DNA from: Erysipelotrichaceae bacterium
Lineage (GTDB): Bacteria; Bacillota_I; Bacilli_A; Erysipelotrichales; Erysipelotrichaceae
Length of the DNA stretch: 9,842 nt
Direction: 5' to 3'
Assembly (NCBI GenBank): GCA_900754715.1
Contig: CAAEDX010000017.1
Coordinates: 1 to 9,842 of the forward strand
The position numbers were made by a program, and so were the translations under genes. Positions 1-6,198 of the stretch are shown here, piece after piece. A model generated the notes under the pieces. The model was not told where the DNA came from. It ran no database searches and worked only from the letters and a program-made list of their open reading frames with translations. The stretch's first letter is position 1. The number at the start of each line of letters is the position of its first letter.

Positions 1-23
1 AAGGACATGAAGAGGTGATTCCT

Positions 24-476
24 ATGCGATTGAAGAGCAAGATCCTGAAAAAGTGGAACCTTCCTTCCTACGGAGTCCGATTGGGCAGGATCACATCCAA
101 GCCTTATCCGATTCTCGTCGCTTTTCTGGGAGGGGGAGTCATTCTCATCCTGGTGCATCAGCCGGTCTTCGGCATTGCCGTCTGTGCGCTGAGCGTCTAT
201 CAGCTTTGCGTCGGACACAATATCAGCCTTTGTGAGTTTTATGACCAGTATGTCGTATTTTATGATCCCAAGGATCCGGATGACTGCTATATCTTGTTCT
301 GGGAAGATGTCGCGCAATGGAAATATCATAGCGGACTGACGCATGATACGCTGCATGTACAGCTGAAGGATGGAAATATGATCGATTTCTCTTCGCTTTC
401 ACGCCGCAAGACAGAACACTTTTTTCGGCGTTTTGTCCCGCAGCTGAAATCGAACGTACATAAACAACAAGTCTGA
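24..476 (+). CDS. Small membrane protein with PH-like C-terminal region, function unknown
   Basis: The 150-residue product has a basic N-terminus (about residues 1-26) and two closely spaced hydrophobic segments at about 28-45 and 48-64. A soluble tail of about 85 residues follows. The tail alternates beta-like stretches (YVVFY, CYILFWEDVAQWKY, TLHVQLKDG) and ends in a helical basic segment. This layout resembles bacterial PH-like/YcxB-type membrane proteins, but the assignment is by eye only. I chose the ATG at 24 because GAGGTG at 12-17 is a well-placed ribosome binding site. The in-frame GTG at 15 lies inside that site and would add only three residues. A terminator follows the stop, so the gene seems to end its transcript. 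The upstream context lies outside the window. The function is unknown. Confidence 0.8.
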   Translation: MRLKSKILKKWNLPSYGVRLGRITSKPYPILVAFLGGGVILILVHQPVFGIAVCALSVYQLCVGHNISLCEFYDQYVVFYDPKDPDDCYILFWEDVAQWKYHSGLTHDTLHVQLKDGNMIDFSSLSRRKTEHFFRRFVPQLKSNVHKQQV

Positions 477-503
477 GGCCTGTGTGAACGGGCTTTTGTT
501 TTT
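476..503 (+). terminator. Rho-independent terminator after the first gene
   Basis: GCCTG at 478-482 pairs with CGGGC at 489-493 (one G-T pair) around a six-base loop. The T-rich run TTTTGTTTTT follows at 494-503. The stem is short, but its position immediately after the stop codon and the T run fit an intrinsic terminator. Confidence 0.6.
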
Positions 504-522
504 CAGCGATATTTTGTATAAT
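496..522 (+). promoter_or_regulatory. Promoter for the membrane protein-recG unit
   Basis: A perfect TATAAT -10 box lies at 517-522. The best -35 candidate is TTGTTT at 496-501 with a short 15-base spacer, which overlaps the T run of the preceding terminator. A ribosome binding site (TTGAGGTG, 532-539) precedes the next gene's ATG at 545. The -10 box is convincing and the -35 box is weak. Confidence 0.55.
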
Positions 523-544
523 GGGAAAGAATTGAGGTGTTGAT

Positions 545-1327
545 ATGTTTCGCAATCTTTACCATGAGATCAGAGCGCATCAGGATCTGAAGAAAGAAGT
601 GCTTCAGTTCTCTGTGCTCAGCATCCTGTACTTTGTATTATACACGCTGCTTTCCGTATTTCTGGGCATGTTCAATCATGACGCATTGACTGTGGCGGTA
701 TTCTTGGTCCTGAACCTGATCTCCACCTATGTCTATATGCGTTTTTTCTTTCTGATGATCGCCCGCTCAAAGGCGGAGGAACGCGTGGTCGGACTGAAGC
801 CCTGTCTGCGCATGTTGGTGATCGAGACCGTGATGTTTGCCTTTTCGGTGCTGATGTATTACGCGTTCGTCTTCTTCATCGATCTTTATGTACTGCTTGC
901 GCTGATCTGTTATCTTTATCTGTTTTTTTGCGTGGCATTCCAGCTGTTCTGCTTTTATGAGATCTATGAAGGCACGAAGGGCTTGTTGGGCGTCGTCAAA
1001 GCAGCGGCAATGCAGATGGCGCGGCATATCCGGCAGGTGCTGGCTGCCTGCGCTTTGTTGTGTGTAGGCTATATCGTGCTGTATGTGTGCTCGGTAGGCA
1101 TTGAAGGGACGATGGCGGTGCTCGCGCCATATACGGCCATCTTGAATGTCGGCGTAACGATGAATCGCTGGATGGAAGTCTGTTCTGTGCTCCTTACCAT
1201 GATCATGACCCAAGCTTTCGATGTCGTATATTTGTCGTTTCTGGGCGTGCAGCTGCTCGCTGCCGTGTTCTTTTCCATCTTTTATGTGCTGTGGATGGGG
1301 TGGATCTGTGAGATCCGCAGGCAGTAG
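545..1327 (+). CDS. Polytopic membrane protein, function unknown, upstream of recG
   Basis: The 260-residue product is mostly hydrophobic. Helix-forming segments lie at about residues 23-43, 48-73, 88-112, 113-138, 164-185 and 228-252, with a possible further one at about 208-224, so six or seven membrane passes are likely. It is rich in Phe, Tyr, Leu and Val, with charged residues confined to the N-terminus (HEIRAHQDLKKE) and short loops. I recognise no catalytic or transport motif. The start at 545 is supported by GAGGTG six bases upstream. The stop is only three bases before the recG start, so the two genes are very likely co-transcribed and perhaps translationally coupled. It could be a small-molecule permease-like or integral scaffold protein. 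That cannot be decided from the sequence. Confidence 0.85.
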   Translation: MFRNLYHEIRAHQDLKKEVLQFSVLSILYFVLYTLLSVFLGMFNHDALTVAVFLVLNLISTYVYMRFFFLMIARSKAEERVVGLKPCLRMLVIETVMFAFSVLMYYAFVFFIDLYVLLALICYLYLFFCVAFQLFCFYEIYEGTKGLLGVVKAAAMQMARHIRQVLAACALLCVGYIVLYVCSVGIEGTMAVLAPYTAILNVGVTMNRWMEVCSVLLTMIMTQAFDVVYLSFLGVQLLAAVFFSIFYVLWMGWICEIRRQ

Positions 1328-1330
1328 GCC

Positions 1331-3340
1331 ATGGAACTGAAGGCACTGCGCATCAGCGAGAAACGGATCCAGCAGCTTTCCGCGATGGGGATCGAAACAG
1401 CAGAAGGTCTGCTTTCGTATTACCCGTATCGCTATGAGGTGTTCAAGGAAAGGCCGCTGTCGCAATGGCAGATCAATGATACGGTGACTTGTGAGGCAGT
1501 GATCCTCACTCGCGCTCAGGTGATGCGGCTGGGCGGGAAGCGCTCCATGACCCGCTTTTCCGTACAGGTACAGGATCAGGAATTTCAGGCAGTATTGTTC
1601 AACCGCCCATGGACCTCGCAGTTTCAGGTGGGACGCGTAATGACCTTGAGCGGGAAATACAATGGCAAAGGGAGGATCACTGTCGCCAGCTATCAGATGA
1701 AGCCCTTGCGGGAGCTGGAAGGGATCTATCCGATATACAGCCTGAAGGAAGGTATGCATCAGAAAGATCTGCGCAGACTGATAGAAAAGGCGATGGCGCT
1801 TTGTCTGGATCAGATGGAAGATCTGATTCCGCAGCCATTGCGGTCGCGTTATCGGCTGTGCACGCGGGCTCAGGCCATTCGCTGGATCCATCAGCCGACC
1901 TCGCGCGAAACGATGAAACAGGCGCTGCGGCATCTGAAGTATGAGGAGTTTTTCCGCTTTCAGCTGACCATGCAGGCACTGCGTGAGGAAAACCGCGCAT
2001 ATGCAAGGGGAAACGTCAAGTGCTTTTCGGCTGATGAGGTGTTTTCCTTGGAAAAGACGCTGCCTTTTCAGCTGACGGATGATCAGCGCAATGCTATCAG
2101 TGATATCCTGGATGATCTTGCCTCTTCGCACCTGATGTATCGGATGCTGCAAGGGGACGTGGGCTGCGGCAAGACGATGGTGGCAGCTTTCGGCCTTTAT
2201 GCCTGTGTGCTGGCGCATCGCCAAGGCGCTTTCCTGGCGCCGACCGAGATCCTCGCGCGCCAGCATTGCGACAGCCTGAAACAGCTGTTTGCCGATACCG
2301 GGATACGGGTCGAGCTGCTGTGTGCCTCGCTGAAGCCGGCCCAGCGCCGTCAGGTGCTGGATGATCTGGCCAGCGATCAGATCGATATCATTGTCGGCAC
2401 GCACGCACTGTTTCAGGATGAAGTCAGATTTTATGATCTAGGCATGGTCGTGGCGGATGAGCAGCAGCGCTTCGGTGTGCAGCAGCGCCGTCGCTTGCTG
2501 GAAAAAGGAGAAAAGGTCGATTTTCTGCTCATGAGCGCCACGCCGATCCCGCGGACACTGGCTCAGTCACTGTTTGGCGACATGGATGTGTCTGTGATCG
2601 CGCATCGGCCTTCTGGACGCATGCCGGTCACGACACGGCTGGTGCGCTCTTCCAGCATGGGCGCTATCCTGGAAGAAGTGCTGCAGAAGATCGACGAAGG
2701 CAACCAATGCTATGTCGTCTGTCCGGCCATCGAGAAAAATGAAGAGATGCCGATGCGCAACGTGAATGATATCTATCAGGGCATGTGCTCGCTATTGGGC
2801 AAACGCTATCGCATCGGATTGCTCCATGGCAAGATGAGCGGCGAGGAGAAAAATGAAATGATGGAACGCTTTGCCCGCGGCGATCTCGATATCCTCGTCT
2901 CCACCACGGTCATCGAAGTTGGCATCGATGTGAAAAAAGCCAATCTGATGGTCATCTATGACGCGCATCGTTTCGGGCTGTCCACCATTCATCAGCTGCG
3001 CGGCCGGGTGGGTCGGGGCAGCCAGCCAGGCTTCTGTTATTTGCTGACGCCGACGAAAGATGAAGAGGCGCTGCAGCGGCTGAAGATGCTGGAGACGATC
3101 TCAGACGGTTTTGAGATCTCTCGCTATGATCTCAGCCTGCGCGGCCCCGGCGATCTGCTGGGCACCAGGCAAAGCGGCATTCCCGGATTCGTGCTGGGCA
3201 ATGTGATCATGGATGAGAAGATGATGGAGGCGGCTCGGGAAGACGCGGCTTATGCGCTGCAGCATCTGGAGGAACAACCATACCGCCATCTGCAGCCGAT
3301 CATCGCGCAGGATGTAAAAAAATCAGCTTATTTTGACTAG
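1331..3340 (+). CDS. recG: ATP-dependent DNA helicase RecG
   Basis: RecG remodels stalled replication forks and branch-migrates Holliday junctions during recombination and repair in the cytoplasm. The 669-residue length fits the family, and the domain order is normal. An N-terminal wedge/OB-fold region (about 1-230) is followed by a superfamily 2 helicase core. Visible motifs are Walker A GDVGCGKT (275-282), PTEILA (304-309), GTHAL (356-360), motif II DEQQ (376-379), SAT (402-404), LLHGKM (497-502), TTVIEVGIDV (525-534) and QLRGRVGR (555-562). A RecG-type C-terminal GPGDLLGTRQSG block sits at 605-616. Motif II reads DEQQ instead of the usual DEQH. The ATG at 1331 has only a weak upstream purine stretch, so coupling to the preceding gene, which ends three bases before, is likely. 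Its end overlaps the next gene's promoter region, and no terminator was seen after it. Confidence 0.97.
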   Translation: MELKALRISEKRIQQLSAMGIETAEGLLSYYPYRYEVFKERPLSQWQINDTVTCEAVILTRAQVMRLGGKRSMTRFSVQVQDQEFQAVLFNRPWTSQFQVGRVMTLSGKYNGKGRITVASYQMKPLRELEGIYPIYSLKEGMHQKDLRRLIEKAMALCLDQMEDLIPQPLRSRYRLCTRAQAIRWIHQPTSRETMKQALRHLKYEEFFRFQLTMQALREENRAYARGNVKCFSADEVFSLEKTLPFQLTDDQRNAISDILDDLASSHLMYRMLQGDVGCGKTMVAAFGLYACVLAHRQGAFLAPTEILARQHCDSLKQLFADTGIRVELLCASLKPAQRRQVLDDLASDQIDIIVGTHALFQDEVRFYDLGMVVADEQQRFGVQQRRRLLEKGEKVDFLLMSATPIPRTLAQSLFGDMDVSVIAHRPSGRMPVTTRLVRSSSMGAILEEVLQKIDEGNQCYVVCPAIEKNEEMPMRNVNDIYQGMCSLLGKRYRIGLLHGKMSGEEKNEMMERFARGDLDILVSTTVIEVGIDVKKANLMVIYDAHRFGLSTIHQLRGRVGRGSQPGFCYLLTPTKDEEALQRLKMLETISDGFEISRYDLSLRGPGDLLGTRQSGIPGFVLGNVIMDEKMMEAAREDAAYALQHLEEQPYRHLQPIIAQDVKKSAYFD

Positions 3341-3345
3341 CTTTG

Positions 3346-3354
3346 TGATATAAT
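3346..3354 (+). promoter_or_regulatory. Extended -10 promoter for the 3385-4293 gene
   Basis: TGATATAAT at 3346-3354 is an extended -10 element (TGn plus TATAAT) six bases beyond the recG stop codon. No good -35 box sits at 16-18 bases, which is common for extended -10 promoters. TTGACT at 3333-3338 is too close (10-base spacer) to act as the -35. A strong ribosome binding site (AGGGAGAGGG, 3371-3380) follows before the ATG at 3385. Confidence 0.6.
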
Positions 3355-3384
3355 GTCAATCAGACAGCGAAGGGAGAGGGATTC

Positions 3385-4293
3385 ATGGACAAGGCAATGC
3401 AGAGAAGACATAAGATCCGCGATAAGAGCTTCTTCTTCGTTTGGATCGCCTGTCTGCTGTTCACGCTGTTCTTTATCGGGTATTTCTTCTTCCTGCGCAC
3501 CAGCGAGGTGGATGTGACCCAGCATATCGTGCTGGATTACAGCGGGGAGAACGGCAGCGCTACCGTCGAGGTGCGCAGCGAAGAGATCAGCGTCAATCAG
3601 CGGCTGCAGGATTTTTATGATTCCCTGGAGTTTACCGTTACGCCAAACAAGGGCCTGAGCAATGGGGACGAGATCACCATCAGCGCCGAATATGACAACG
3701 ATCTGGCGCAGCAATATCATCTGGAACCGATCAACCTGACGCGGACAGTGACGGTCAAAGGCCTGCCTGATCGTTATGAAAGCATCAGCGATATTCCCCA
3801 GGATCTGCTGGATAATCTGAGCAAGCATTCTGACGCCTATCTGGAAAAGCATATGAACGCGATCCTGGATAATGATTTTACGGACTTCTATTCGATGGAC
3901 AATGTAGAACTGGAAAGCAGCGAGATCGTATATGAGGCATTCATGAAGTCTAAGACGAGCGAGAACAGTGATCGGCTGATCGTCATCTATCGTCTGCAGG
4001 CCAGCGGACAGGTCAATCGCAGCGATGAACAGGAGGAGCTTCAGGAGGAGCGCAGCAGCATTTACTACATGGTGGTGTTCCCGGCGATCAATGACTCAGG
4101 CACCATTCCAGATGCCAGTGCCTATGGCGAAAAAGTGCTGCTGAGCGAGGAACCGGATGAAGCGGATCTGCAGGAGGCTTTGGAGACCTATCTGGAAAAT
4201 AAAGGCAGAGGCGGCTATCATATCGAGGCGATCACTGCTGTGCAGACGGATGGCTCTTCATCAGAGCAGGCAGATGACGCGCAGGAGCAATAA
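3385..4293 (+). CDS. Single-pass membrane protein with large acidic extracytoplasmic region
   Basis: The 302-residue product has a basic cytoplasmic N-terminus (residues 1-14, RRHKIRDK), one strong membrane segment at about 16-37, and an outside portion rich in Asp, Glu and Ser. Residues about 42-126 look like a beta-sandwich module with the phrase KGLSNGDEITI. Similar phrasing occurs in extracytoplasmic modules of YvbJ/TcaA-like Bacillota surface proteins. Residues about 130-290 look like a mixed alpha/beta domain, perhaps NTF2-like. The end is Ser/Glu/Gln/Asp-rich and unstructured. It lacks the N-terminal zinc ribbon typical of YvbJ-like proteins. It has its own promoter and ends at a bidirectional terminator, so it is probably monocistronic. 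A cell-envelope sensing or binding role is only a guess. Confidence 0.85.
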   Translation: MDKAMQRRHKIRDKSFFFVWIACLLFTLFFIGYFFFLRTSEVDVTQHIVLDYSGENGSATVEVRSEEISVNQRLQDFYDSLEFTVTPNKGLSNGDEITISAEYDNDLAQQYHLEPINLTRTVTVKGLPDRYESISDIPQDLLDNLSKHSDAYLEKHMNAILDNDFTDFYSMDNVELESSEIVYEAFMKSKTSENSDRLIVIYRLQASGQVNRSDEQEELQEERSSIYYMVVFPAINDSGTIPDASAYGEKVLLSEEPDEADLQEALETYLENKGRGGYHIEAITAVQTDGSSSEQADDAQEQ

Positions 4294-4324
4294 AAAAAGA
4301 GATTCGCGATGAAATCTCTTTTTT
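4293..4324. terminator. Bidirectional terminator between convergent genes
   Basis: AAAAAAGAGATT (4293-4304) is perfectly complementary to AATCTCTTTTTT (4313-4324) around an eight-base loop. The A and T tracts on either arm let it terminate the 3385-4293 gene on the plus strand and the HIT-family gene on the minus strand, whose stop codon is at 4333. Confidence 0.9.
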
Positions 4325-4332
4325 ATTGCGCT

Positions 4333-4728
4333 TTATTCGCTGAGCAGCTGTTTCAGGGCATCCAGGTCTTGCGGCGCAGACTCATGGAACTCCAGCTGCA
4401 GGGCATCGTCACTGCCATAGCGCGGAATGAGATGTACATGGAAATGCGGCACGCTCTGTCCGGCAGCCTCATGGATGTTGCTGATGACATTCATGCCGGC
4501 GGCGCCGGTCTTCTCCATGATGCGCACTGCCAGCATGCGGGCAGTCTTCATCAGATGTGCAAGCGTCTCATCATCACACTCCAGAAAGCTGTCCACATGC
4601 TTTTTCGGGATGACGAGCGTATGGCCGCGTGTGACCTGGGAAATGTCCAGGAAAGCCATGACTTGCTCATCTTCATAAATGACAGATGAAGGGATCTTGC
4701 CTTCAATGATATCGCAGAAAATACACAT
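4333..4728 (-). CDS. hit: HIT family (histidine triad) nucleotide-binding protein
   Basis: HinT-type proteins are small cytoplasmic hydrolases or transferases acting on nucleoside phosphoramidates and related adenylated compounds. The 131-residue product has the family signature HFHVH at 95-99 within QSVPHFHVHLIPR. It also has an N-terminal CIFC (Cys2, Cys5), which in this subfamily can bind zinc with histidines, and the conserved blocks LDISQVTRGHTLVIPKKH (about 27-44) and NIHEAAGQ. The length is normal. The ATG at 4728 has a perfect ribosome binding site (AGGAGGT, 4736-4742 on the reverse strand) with a seven-base spacer. In many Bacillota a HIT gene lies near prsA and the ecs genes, and a PrsA-like pair also lies nearby here. 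It converges on the 3385-4293 gene and shares its terminator. Confidence 0.96.
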   Translation of the reverse strand: MCIFCDIIEGKIPSSVIYEDEQVMAFLDISQVTRGHTLVIPKKHVDSFLECDDETLAHLMKTARMLAVRIMEKTGAAGMNVISNIHEAAGQSVPHFHVHLIPRYGSDDALQLEFHESAPQDLDALKQLLSE

Positions 4729-4749
4729 CGCTATTACCTCCTGTCTTTT

Positions 4750-4779
4750 ATTTTATCACAGCTGACAGTTCCTGGACAA
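4750..4779 (-). promoter_or_regulatory. Probable promoter of the HIT gene
   Basis: Read on the minus strand, TTGTCC (4774-4779) and TAAAAT (4750-4755) are separated by 18 bases and sit just upstream of the HIT ribosome binding site. The -35 box overlaps the T tract of the putative terminator of the upstream gene, so the two units are packed back to back. Confidence 0.5.
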
Positions 4780-4808
4780 AAACTTTCTTTAATGTCATCT
4801 TTAGAAAG
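4778..4808 (-). terminator. Probable terminator of the DUF6429-like gene
   Basis: On the minus strand CTTTCT (4803-4808) pairs with AGAAAG (4783-4788), possibly extended by two A-T pairs past a bulge. TTTTT (4778-4782) follows immediately. The stem is AT-rich and weak, but the position about 60 bases past the stop codon fits. Confidence 0.45.
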
Positions 4809-4846
4809 GTCGGGAAGCATCATCAAAAGCGGCATATATTATTCCG

Positions 4847-4880
4847 CGGCGATGAAGTAACTCTTCACTTCCAATCGCCG
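4847..4880 (-). repeat. Inverted repeat (hairpin) over the 3' end of the DUF6429-like gene
   Basis: CGGCGAT (4847-4853) pairs with ATCGCCG (4874-4880), and GAAGT (4854-4858) pairs with ACTTC (4867-4871). This gives a 12-bp stem with a two-base bulge and an eight-base loop. The stop codon (4865-4867) lies at the loop. No T run follows on the minus strand, so it is not a standard intrinsic terminator. It may stabilise the mRNA 3' end or assist the weaker hairpin downstream. Confidence 0.55.
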
Positions 4881-5131
4881 ATATCGTACTTTTTGAGCAG
4901 TGACTTGGCATGCGCCTTGCCCGTTTCGCTCAGATATACGCGCCTGCTCTTGCGGCTGCCCTGACGGATCAGGTCTTCATCATTCAGTTCGTTGAGCACA
5001 TGAGGATCATAGCTTTTCCAGGCATAAACGCATTCACTCTCTGCAAATTCTTCTTGTTCACAATATCGTGAAAGGTAGATCAACATCATGGTCAGCTCTT
5101 TCATGGCCTGTTTCGCTTCGGTATGTTCCAT
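4865..5131 (-). CDS. DUF6429-like small protein, winged-helix-like
   Basis: The 88-residue product starts MEHTEAKQAMKELTMMLIYLS and continues through a conserved-looking core: AWKSYDPHVLNELNDEDLI, then RKSRRVYLSETGKAHAKSLL. This pattern resembles the DUF6429 family: a helix with LTLMLLYL-like residues, then AWK..D..VLN.L...GLI and a V.LTE.G..A end. It looks like a small winged-helix unit, but DNA binding is not shown. The start is chosen at 5131, where AAGGAGG (5138-5144) is six bases upstream. An adjacent ATG at 5134 is too close to it at three bases. A longer in-frame extension to 5179 would run through the terminator of the upstream foldase unit and is unlikely. The gene appears to stand alone. 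I did not find a convincing promoter. Function unknown. Confidence 0.85.
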   Translation of the reverse strand: MEHTEAKQAMKELTMMLIYLSRYCEQEEFAESECVYAWKSYDPHVLNELNDEDLIRQGSRKSRRVYLSETGKAHAKSLLKKYDIGDWK

Positions 5132-5166
5132 CATTTTCCTCCTTGCAGCATTTGGTTGTCTATGAT

Positions 5167-5200
5167 GAAAGCCCCGCATGACCGATGATCACACGGGGCT
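5167..5200 (-). terminator. Terminator of the foldase operon
   Basis: On the minus strand AGCCCCGTGTGA (5189-5200) pairs with TCATGCGGGGCT (5170-5181), giving a 12-bp stem with two G-T pairs and a seven-base loop. The T stretch after it is short (TTTC). It sits about 50 bases past the lipoprotein stop codon and before the next gene's start. The strong GC-rich stem makes a terminator likely despite the weak T tract. Confidence 0.7.
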
Positions 5201-5223
5201 ATTATCATTGCTGTACAGCGGAC

Positions 5224-5239
5224 ATTCCTGATCAGGAAT
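5224..5239. repeat. Perfect 16-bp palindrome between the foldase operon and the DUF6429-like gene
   Basis: ATTCCTGATCAGGAAT is perfectly self-complementary and centred on TGATCA. It lies 13 bases past the prsA-like stop codon and upstream of the DUF6429-like gene, in the region where that gene's promoter would be expected. Its size suits a dimeric regulator's operator, but no regulator is identified. Confidence 0.5.
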
Positions 5240-5252
5240 CGATCCTATCAGT

Positions 5253-6185
5253 CTAATTCGTCGCAGTCGTGCTGTCGCTTTCAGCTTCTTCCGCGAGCTC
5301 CGGACGCTGAACGAGATATTCAGGGTTGGAATCACGAAGGGCGTTGAAGATATCGACATCATATACCGTGAAGTTGTACTTTTTCAGGTAGTAGACCATT
5401 GCGTCATTGGTCAGGGTCGTGTTATCCTGCAGCGCTTCCACGATATCATCTTTGATCGTCTCATAATCCTTAGATACGAGGCGGACGACATAGTAATAGC
5501 CGTTGGTCGTATCTGCGATGACCTCGTTGACCAGCGTGCCGTCTTCGGCATCATTGAGCTTGGTCATCACGGCAGTTGGCAGACCGCTCTGGGTGGTGAC
5601 GATCTGTTCGCTGCCATCATATGTGGTAGAATCATTGTACTCTTCCGCGACATCCGCAAAGTCATCGCCATTGTTCAGCGCTTCGAGCGCCTGGCTGGCA
5701 GTGTCTTGATCGCTCGTCTGGATGATCTGTGCTTTGACTGGTTCGTATTCTTCCAGGAAATTGGCGTTGTCATCATCCATGTATTTGGCGTTCAGGGCCT
5801 GCTGCTCATAGTTGGGCAGATATACCTTGTTGATATAATCGTCTACGCTTTCATAGCCCAGATAGATGACATACTCCTCGGCAGTCATGCCGGTATCCTG
5901 TGCCTCGTACTGTTCGGCATACTGATCATACTCATCTTGTGCCTGCTGGCGCATCTCGTCTGTCACTTCGATCTCACGCGCGAAGATCTGCTCGCGGATC
6001 ATGGTCAGCGCGTAGCTGTAGCCGCTGGTGCTCTTCAAAGAGCTGTAAATGTCACCGTCGGTGATGCTGGTGCTGCCGATGGTGCCGATGACATCGGAAC
6101 CGTGAGAGATGTTGGCAGTGGCGTTTCCGCAGCCGCCCAGCATGAGCGCGGCGCCCAGCACCAATACGATCTTATTTTTCTTCAT
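5253..6185 (-). CDS. prsA: PrsA-like foldase lipoprotein (parvulin/PPIC-type)
   Basis: PrsA-type lipoproteins sit outside the membrane and help exported proteins fold. The 310-residue product has a lipoprotein signal: MKKNK, a hydrophobic stretch, then the lipobox LGGC with Cys19 as the lipidated residue. A helical SurA/PrsA-like N-domain (about 35-145) follows. A central region (about 149-238) has the parvulin-like phrase LNNGDDFADVAEEYN (170-184). A C-terminal helical part (about 240-290) and an acidic Ser/Thr tail end the protein. The parvulin core is divergent: the usual GGDLGY-type stretch after it is absent, so isomerase activity is uncertain. The start at 6185 is chosen for its lipoprotein signal and the AGGAGG site at 6195-6200. 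A longer start at 6224 would add a basic extension ahead of the signal. It lies 13 bases after the preceding foldase gene, in one operon. Confidence 0.85.
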   Translation of the reverse strand: MKKNKIVLVLGAALMLGGCGNATANISHGSDVIGTIGSTSITDGDIYSSLKSTSGYSYALTMIREQIFAREIEVTDEMRQQAQDEYDQYAEQYEAQDTGMTAEEYVIYLGYESVDDYINKVYLPNYEQQALNAKYMDDDNANFLEEYEPVKAQIIQTSDQDTASQALEALNNGDDFADVAEEYNDSTTYDGSEQIVTTQSGLPTAVMTKLNDAEDGTLVNEVIADTTNGYYYVVRLVSKDYETIKDDIVEALQDNTTLTNDAMVYYLKKYNFTVYDVDIFNALRDSNPEYLVQRPELAEEAESDSTTATN

Positions 6186-6198
6186 TCTGCTTCGCCTC

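Noticed and set aside
767..2404. A 545-codon open frame on the minus strand opposite the membrane gene and recG
   Set aside because: It lies antisense to two well-supported genes. Its product is rich in His, Gln, Arg and Leu without recognisable motifs, as expected from the reverse of codon-biased genes. It also lacks a plausible ribosome binding site and gene context.
3333..3338. TTGACT as a -35 box for the 3349 -10 box
   Set aside because: The spacer is only 10 bases, too short for a sigma-70-type promoter. The extended -10 element explains the promoter better.
4309..4689. A 126-codon plus-strand open frame opposite the HIT gene
   Set aside because: It begins inside the bidirectional terminator and is antisense to a gene with an intact histidine triad motif.
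5132..5179. Longer N-terminus for the DUF6429-like protein
   Set aside because: The extension would be translated from within the terminator hairpin of the foldase operon and lacks a ribosome binding site, whereas AAGGAGG lies just before the ATGs at 5131-5134.
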